A program made the translations under genes and the position numbers. This document shows positions 59,747 to 64,000 of a stretch of 64,000 nt of DNA, piece after piece. The stretch is taken from positions 2,356,001 through 2,420,000 of the forward strand of contig NZ_CP041356.1 in assembly GCF_006965445.1 (NCBI RefSeq), in the 5' to 3' direction. Each line of letters begins with the position of its first letter. Position 1 is the first letter of the stretch. The notes beneath the pieces are model-generated. The model saw only the letters and a list, made by a program, of their open reading frames with translations. It made no database searches and had not been told where the DNA came from. Source of the stretch: Lactococcus protaetiae. Its GTDB lineage: Bacteria > Bacillota > Bacilli > Lactobacillales > Streptococcaceae.

Positions 59747-60688
59747 ATGGAAAATACAAATAAAAAGTTCAGCCTTTCTAAAAATGAACGTTTCAAAGTA
59801 ATGGTTCGCTCAATGTTCTTGCAAGGTTCATGGAACTTCGAACGTATGCAAAACCTTGGTTTCCTCTATGCAATTCTTCCTGCATTGAAGAAATTCTATC
59901 CTGCTGGCTCTGACGGTGCTAAAGCTGCCCTCAAACGTCACATGGAATTCTTTAACACTCACCCATATCCAGCTGCTCCAATCATCGGTGTTACTCTTGC
60001 CCTTGAAGAAGAAATCGCTAATGGTGGTGATGTTGATGAAGCAGCTATCCAAGGGGTTAAAGTTGGTATGATGGGTCCTCTCGCTGGTGTTGGTGACCCT
60101 GTCTTCTGGTTTACAGTACGTCCTATCGTTGGTGCCGTAGCTGCATCTCTTGCAACTGGTGGTTCTATTATCGCTCCTTTGTTCTTCTTCTTTGTATGGA
60201 ATATCATCCGTATCGCTTTCTTGTGGTATACTCAAGAATTTGGATACAAACAAGGGGTCAACATTACTTCTGACCTTGGTGGTGGTTTCCTTCAAACTTT
60301 GACTAAAGGTGCATCTATCCTTGGTATGTTTATCCTTGGTGCCTTGATTCAACGTTGGGTTAACATTAGCTTTGCTGGTCCAAATGCTATGCTTCCTAAA
60401 CAACCTATTCAAGATGGAGGTTATATTGACTTCCCTAAAGGTTCTGTTTCAGGAACTGACCTTCACAATATCCTTGGTCAATTCAAAGGTGGACTTAGCC
60501 TTGAAAACTTCAAACAACAATCTTTGAATGATGTGTTTAACTCATTGATTCCTGGTTTTGTTGCTTTGCTCTTGACTTTCCTTGTTATCGCTATCTTGCG
60601 TAAATGGAAATCTAAAAATGCTCCACTTGTTATTATCATCGCTCTCTTCGTTGTGGGTATCTTGCTCCGCGTTGCTGGTCTTGCTTAA
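59747..60688 (+). CDS. manN: Mannose-family PTS, IID subunit
   Basis: 313 residues. Amphipathic N-terminus with SMFLQGSWNFERMQNLGFLYAILP, the IID signature MMGPLAGVGDPVFWFTVRPI (about 108-127), and C-terminal membrane helices. Partner of manM in the transport complex. An extracellular-loop region near residues 215-250 (PIQDGGYIDFPKGSVSGTD) is the part that varies between species in bacteriocin reception. Operon terminator at 60710-60734. Confidence 0.96.
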   Translation: MENTNKKFSLSKNERFKVMVRSMFLQGSWNFERMQNLGFLYAILPALKKFYPAGSDGAKAALKRHMEFFNTHPYPAAPIIGVTLALEEEIANGGDVDEAAIQGVKVGMMGPLAGVGDPVFWFTVRPIVGAVAASLATGGSIIAPLFFFFVWNIIRIAFLWYTQEFGYKQGVNITSDLGGGFLQTLTKGASILGMFILGALIQRWVNISFAGPNAMLPKQPIQDGGYIDFPKGSVSGTDLHNILGQFKGGLSLENFKQQSLNDVFNSLIPGFVALLLTFLVIAILRKWKSKNAPLVIIIALFVVGILLRVAGLA

Positions 60689-60709
60689 TAATTATATTGG
60701 ATTAATTTG

Positions 60710-60734
60710 GTCGCCAGTTTCTGGCGACTTTTTT
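60710..60734 (+). terminator. Terminator of manLMN
   Basis: Perfect stem GTCGCCAG/CTGGCGAC with loop TTT and six Ts. Confidence 0.92.
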
Positions 60735-60821
60735 CATTTTCCTTTTTACGGAATCGTAATGAAATTAGCGCTTTCTTATGGTATAATAGGTATATATTTA
60801 TTTTGAATGGAGTGAGATATA

Positions 60822-61208
60822 GTGGCTCAATCACTGAACACAAAGGTGGATTATAATGGTAAGGCGATAGCTTATCTTGGTTTTCCACAGTATGGACAAA
60901 TTATGATAGGGGATCGGGCATTTGAGTTCTTTGATGACCGCGATGTTGAAAAGAATATGCAATTTCCCTGGAAGTCAATCAAGGTCGTTGAAGGCGATGT
61001 GACTAAATCTTTTAAGGGTGAGTATCAGATTGGGCGTCAATTCTATGTTGTTTTTGCCAATGGTCAGAAAGTACGCTTTTCGTCAAAGGATTCGGGAAAG
61101 ATTTTGCGCATTATTCGTCAATATATTGGCAATGATAGGGTTGTTAAATCAAAGAGATTTACGAGTACGATTACTTCTATTTTTAAGAGAAGAAAAAAAG
61201 AGGATTAA
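60822..61208 (+). CDS. DUF956 family protein (ManO-like), copy 1
   Basis: 128 residues from GTG 60822 with GGAGTGAG upstream and a TATAAT box at about 60782. DUF956 core: VDYNGKAIAYLGFPQYGQIMIGDRAFEFFD, NMQFPWKSIKVVEG, FYVVFANGQKVRFSSKDSGKILRIIRQYIG, with a basic C-terminus (FKRRKKED). Genes of this family accompany Man-PTS operons (manO in some genera). Own promoter and terminator region separate it from manN. Function is not established; a regulatory or assembly role near the Man-PTS is inferred. Confidence 0.85.
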   Translation: MAQSLNTKVDYNGKAIAYLGFPQYGQIMIGDRAFEFFDDRDVEKNMQFPWKSIKVVEGDVTKSFKGEYQIGRQFYVVFANGQKVRFSSKDSGKILRIIRQYIGNDRVVKSKRFTSTITSIFKRRKKED

Positions 61209-61872
61209 TCCTCTTTTTGTTTTCTTAAATTATTAAATTTTAACCCTTCAATGACGCGTAAGCGATACTCTTTACGTCCAATGAAACGTGTGACTTTACT
61301 GAAAATGAAGCACGAAAGTAGCGTGACTGCAAAATTTGGAAAAGCGAGATAAGTTAATAGCGAGAGAATCATGACGACAACATCTATTCCAAAGAGGACG
61401 CGGTCGATTGGGAGTTTCCACTGGTCTTCCATCATTCTACTTAGTAGCAGCGAACCACCAAAAGTGCCTTCTGATATTACGACTAGTCCTGCTCCAATCC
61501 CTGATAATATACCGTCAGCAATACCTGCAAAGATAATTTGATTAAATTGAAAGCCTTGTATTCCCATAAATTCAAAGGCAATCATCCAAAGACTCATCGC
61601 TAGAGCACCAGGAATGCTGAGCAGTAACTCACGCTTGGTCAGTAAGCGCCAGCCAAATAGAAACAGTGGGATATTAATAACGAAAAAGGTAAGTGCTGGG
61701 TCTAAATTAAAGACAAAGTTCATAAATACTGAAAATCCTGCGATTCCATTACTTGCGAGAAGATTAGGAATAACGAATAGTCGCACGGATAAGATGTAAC
61801 AGCCTACCCTAGAATGAGTACAATTAAATCTTTTATAAATTTTTGGTCGATTTTTACGCCTATAATGTGCAC
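61205..61872 (-). pseudogene. YitT/DUF161 family membrane protein (frame broken by one missing base)
   Basis: The likely start is GTG at 61872, 5 bases after AAAGGAGG; the product begins MHIIGVKIDQKFIKDLIVLILG in one frame and then stops. The main frame continues VGCYILSVRLFVIPNLLASNGIAGFSVFMNF and onward for some 200 residues, with five membrane segments typical of YitT. The break is in CCC at 61808-61810; one added base joins LILG to VGCYILSV, restoring the first membrane helix. An alternative frame from 61915 gives a polar, Cys/His-rich N-terminus that is an artefact. Lies between two DUF956 genes and convergent with copy 1 (4-base overlap). Confidence 0.8.
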
Positions 61873-61919
61873 AAGGTCCTCCTTTAGGATGTTGGGTTGA
61901 TGTATGGGTTGTCATTTTA

Positions 61920-62303
61920 ATATACTGGTTACTTTAAGATTATCTGGAATGATGTAAGTCGAATCTTATTTATCTTCTTAAGACTAATATTCAACCAAAA
62001 ATGAGTAGCCAAAGTTGTTCTTACATTTTTCCTTTAGTCTGTCCGTAACTCGTAACTTACTAGCCTGAGAACCTCTAAAGACATAGAAACTCAAACTGGA
62101 ACTAGTGCCTTATTATGATATAATAAGGCTGTAAGAAGCTTTTATGATTGAATCTCAAAGCCGGTCTTGCTTGGAAACAATCTTAGTCGTTTAATAAGCT
62201 GTCGATAAAACTATTATGTTTGTGTAGGATAAAATCATGAATAGCCTCATAACAAACTAATGATAATAATTTTGTCCGTACAATAATAAGTGAGGTGAAT
62301 GAG
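61920..62303. other. Divergent space between yitT and the second DUF956 gene
   Basis: About 380 bases. One feature stands out: a 10-bp perfect inverted repeat GCCTTATTAT-GAT-ATAATAAGGC at 62108-62130, which contains a -10-like TATAAT. It may be an operator or a hairpin. No large repeat copy is present. Confidence 0.55.
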
Positions 62304-62663
62304 ATGGAAATGAATAACAACCAGATTGATTATACTGCTAAGGGGCGCGTTTTTTTGGGCGCCGTTGAAAATGGAGAGATAAAATTGACTCCTTTAGGAT
62401 TTGAATTTGAGTATTCGAACCGTCGAATTGGTAAAAATCTCAACTTTCCTTGGCATACTATTGTCAAAGTTGAATTGGATGTGTCTCTTCGAGGAAAAGT
62501 CGGCTCACAATTTGGTCTATATCTAAATACAAATTCTAAAATAAGATTTTCCTCTAAAGATTCTGGAGCAATTTTGAAACGAATCGGTCAACAGATTGGT
62601 ACTGATAAATTAGTTAGAAGTCGCAGTCTTCTGGCACCTCTGATGGATGGGCTTAAACTATAA
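62304..62663 (+). CDS. DUF956 family protein (ManO-like), copy 2
   Basis: 119 residues from ATG 62304, with GTGAGGTGA upstream; GTG 62295 in the same frame is also possible. Same plan as copy 1: TAKGRVFLGAVENGEIKLTPLGFEFEY, NLNFPWHTIVKVELDV, LYLNTNSKIRFSSKDSGAILKRIGQQIG. Roughly 40 percent identical to copy 1 by eye. Two paralogues within 1.5 kb of one Man-PTS operon suggest duplication and separate use. Followed by a hairpin CCAACTAAAA...TTTTAGTTGG at 62691-62721. Confidence 0.83.
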   Translation: MEMNNNQIDYTAKGRVFLGAVENGEIKLTPLGFEFEYSNRRIGKNLNFPWHTIVKVELDVSLRGKVGSQFGLYLNTNSKIRFSSKDSGAILKRIGQQIGTDKLVRSRSLLAPLMDGLKL

Positions 62664-62863
62664 AAACTTGTTAAGCTACACTATAATCAAACCAACTAAA
62701 AAATGGGAACTCTTTTAGTTGGCGCTTTAGCAAATTGAAATTTGAATTTGCGACTTTATGGTTAAACCTTGTATAATTCAGATAATCCTTCTTTTAATTA
62801 CATTTTCCTATAATATAATGATAACATTTTTATAAGAAATCTCTAAATCATATCCGATAATCT

Positions 62864-62893
62864 TTGACAAAACAACAGATATTTTGGTAAAAT
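62864..62893 (+). promoter_or_regulatory. Promoter of the serS T-box leader
   Basis: TTGACA (62864-62869), 18-base spacer, TAAAAT (62888-62893). Confidence 0.7.
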
Positions 62894-62898
62894 AGGGG

Positions 62899-63134
62899 AC
62901 AGAAGCTGGTCTAGCATTTGTTTTTGTAGAGAACTTGTGGTGGTGTGAACAAGTAAAATAGAGTAATGACCTTCTACTTCTTTATTTTTCTCATGAAAAT
63001 GAGAACGTTTAGCTCACGTTATGAGTGCTAGAGTTCTGATAGTTTTGACAGTTCGTCAAATTTTCTGTCAGTAAATTTAGGTGGAACCGTGCAATGACAG
63101 CGCCCTAATTCTTATGAATTTTGGGCGTTTTTAT
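62899..63134 (+). ncRNA. T-box leader controlling serS
   Basis: The T-box sequence AGGTGGAACCGTGC is at 63079-63092, followed by the terminator stem CGCCC...GGGCG with a T run (63101-63134). The 5' part (GAAGCTGGTCTAGC through AGAGAACTTGTGG) fits Stem I. The serS gene downstream makes a serine T-box the obvious reading; I cannot place the specifier codon with certainty, though TCT near 62973 is a candidate. Uncharged tRNA-Ser would stop termination. It lies more than 500 bases from serS because a repeat has entered between them. Confidence 0.85.
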
Positions 63135-63232
63135 ATTTTATTTTACTGACAGATTTCTGTCAGTGATGATTTATAAGTTAAAAATCTTAAACAACTGAGT
63201 ATAACTATTTTGACGTGGTAAAATTAATACTG

Positions 63233-63600
63233 TTTCACTTTCAAACTTACTGCTTGACAGTTGCTACGCTGTCCGTTTGATTGCCATTTGGCGTTGCCTC
63301 TATCTCTAGACTTAGAGATAGAGGACAAATGTTCTAAGGTCATGCGAAGCTAGTAAGCAAATCTTGCATCTTCGCTTTGCTACGCTGTCGATTTCACTAG
63401 CCGACTACTAGGTGAAACGACTAGCATATCCGTAAGGCTGAAGCGCAAACGGCTATCCTATAAAGTAGGAAGTTCAAATCGCAATCCAGCAAAGCTGGCA
63501 AGACGAAATGGTAAGAGCAAAAAGACAAAGCAGCAAGGCAAAATGGTTCGCTACGAAAGCAGAGTCTGCTAGTCGCACTAAGTAGAGTTGAAAGTGAACT
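63233..63600 (+). repeat. Repeat family 1 material between the T-box and serS
   Basis: About 370 bp made of family 1 modules (CTACGCTGTCCGTTTG, CGACTACTAGG, GCTGAAGCGC, AATCCAGCAAAGCTGGCAAG) but without either usual terminus. The block is bounded by an imperfect inverted repeat: TTTCACTTTCAAACT at 63233-63247 and AGTTGAAAGTGAACT at 63586-63600. A nested hairpin at 63297-63324 corresponds to those at 1816 and 38913. Confidence 0.8.
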
Positions 63601-63642
63601 AGTATAAAAATGGTTAAACTCACATTTTACAAGGAGAATCTT

Positions 63643-64000
63643 ATGTTAGATATTAAAAGAATTCGTTCAGACTTCGATGAAGTCGCTAAAAAATTAGCCA
63701 CTCGTGGTGTGGTTAAAGAAACATTGGAAGAACTTCGCGCGCTTGATGTTAGCCGCCGTGAACTTATCGTGAAATCGGAAGAATTAAAAAAAGAGCGTAA
63801 TGCTGTTTCTGAAGAAATCGCTCAAATCAAGCGTACTAAAGGCGATGCTTCTACTCAAATTGCTGCGATGCAAAAAGTATCTGCAGAGGTGAAGCACATT
63901 GATGCTGAACTCGCTGACATCGAAACAAAATTGACTGAGTATACAACGACTCTACCAAATATTCCTGCTGACAGCACACCTATCGGTGCTGATGAAGATG
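63643..64000 (+). CDS. serS: Serine--tRNA ligase (5' part; 3' end outside window)
   Basis: 119 residues are inside the window, starting [22 protein letters not shown] with AAGGAG 7 bases upstream. This is the N-terminal coiled-coil arm that contacts the long variable arm of tRNA-Ser ([29 protein letters not shown] through [27 protein letters not shown]). The catalytic domain lies beyond the edge. Charges tRNA-Ser and feeds selenocysteine synthesis elsewhere. Controlled by the T-box at 62899-63134. Proximity to the man genes matches L. lactis-type order. Confidence 0.95.
   Translation, partial: MLDIKRIRSDFDEVAKKLATRGVVKETLEELRALDVSRRELIVKSEELKKERNAVSEEIAQIKRTKGDASTQIAAMQKVSAEVKHIDAELADIETKLTEYTTTLPNIPADSTPIGADED

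Noticed and set aside
59828-60412. Large frame on the minus strand opposite manN
   Set aside because: Same cause as above; no start signal, no recognisable domain.

Overview
The window looks like a chromosomal segment of a low-GC Gram-positive coccus of the Streptococcaceae, most likely a Lactococcus. The basis is gene content and order: ccpA divergent from pepQ; mapZ, an RlmL-type methyltransferase, rnpB and gpsB in a row; a maltose locus with malR, mapA, several GH13 enzymes, maa and malEFG; ciaRH; and manLMN followed by a T-box and serS. The species cannot be fixed from the window. There are no rRNA genes, prophage, CRISPR array or transposase genes.

Layout. 1-2.5 kb: partial aroD, tRNA-Gln, a DUF2969-type protein, trxA and an unassigned ~450-nt structured RNA. 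2.8-9.7 kb: mutS2, cvpA, a YumC-type ferredoxin reductase, ccpA and pepQ. 10-19 kb: division and replication block (mapZ, RlmL-like methyltransferase, rnpB, gpsB, holA, an unknown membrane protein, ftsK). 19-28.9 kb: HAD phosphatase, small membrane protein, pta, DUF4176 protein, udk, Gfo/Idh oxidoreductase, tRNA-Arg, thioesterase, ClC transporter, menG. 29-36.7 kb: secreted CW_7/transglycosylase-like protein, phospho-beta-glucosidase, yidD, dxs, ciaH, ciaR. 37.7-54 kb: maltose/maltodextrin locus. A divergent control region at about 50.2-50.4 kb drives malEFG to the right (uptake) and dexC, two GH13 glucosidases, amyL, maa and mapA to the left (hydrolysis, phosphorolysis, acetylation), with the repressor malR at the far end. 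54-57.6 kb: LCP protein, cmk, LysM protein, ferredoxin. 57.9-64 kb: manLMN, two DUF956 genes around a frameshifted YitT gene, a T-box leader and the start of serS.

Three things set the window apart. First, almost every larger intergenic space holds a copy of a mosaic repeat family built from mini-hairpin modules. It has two kinds of conserved termini and often sits exactly between a stop codon and the terminator; several copies supply the stop codon. Second, a 14-18 bp palindrome (TGTCAGTACTGACA and variants) occurs at least twenty times, inside reading frames as well as between genes. Third, six protein genes (probably seven) and both tRNA genes are each one base short in a homopolymer run. 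That points to systematic undercalling in the sequence rather than to real decay, and annotations of mapZ, ciaH, malR, dexC, yitT and yidD should be read in that light.
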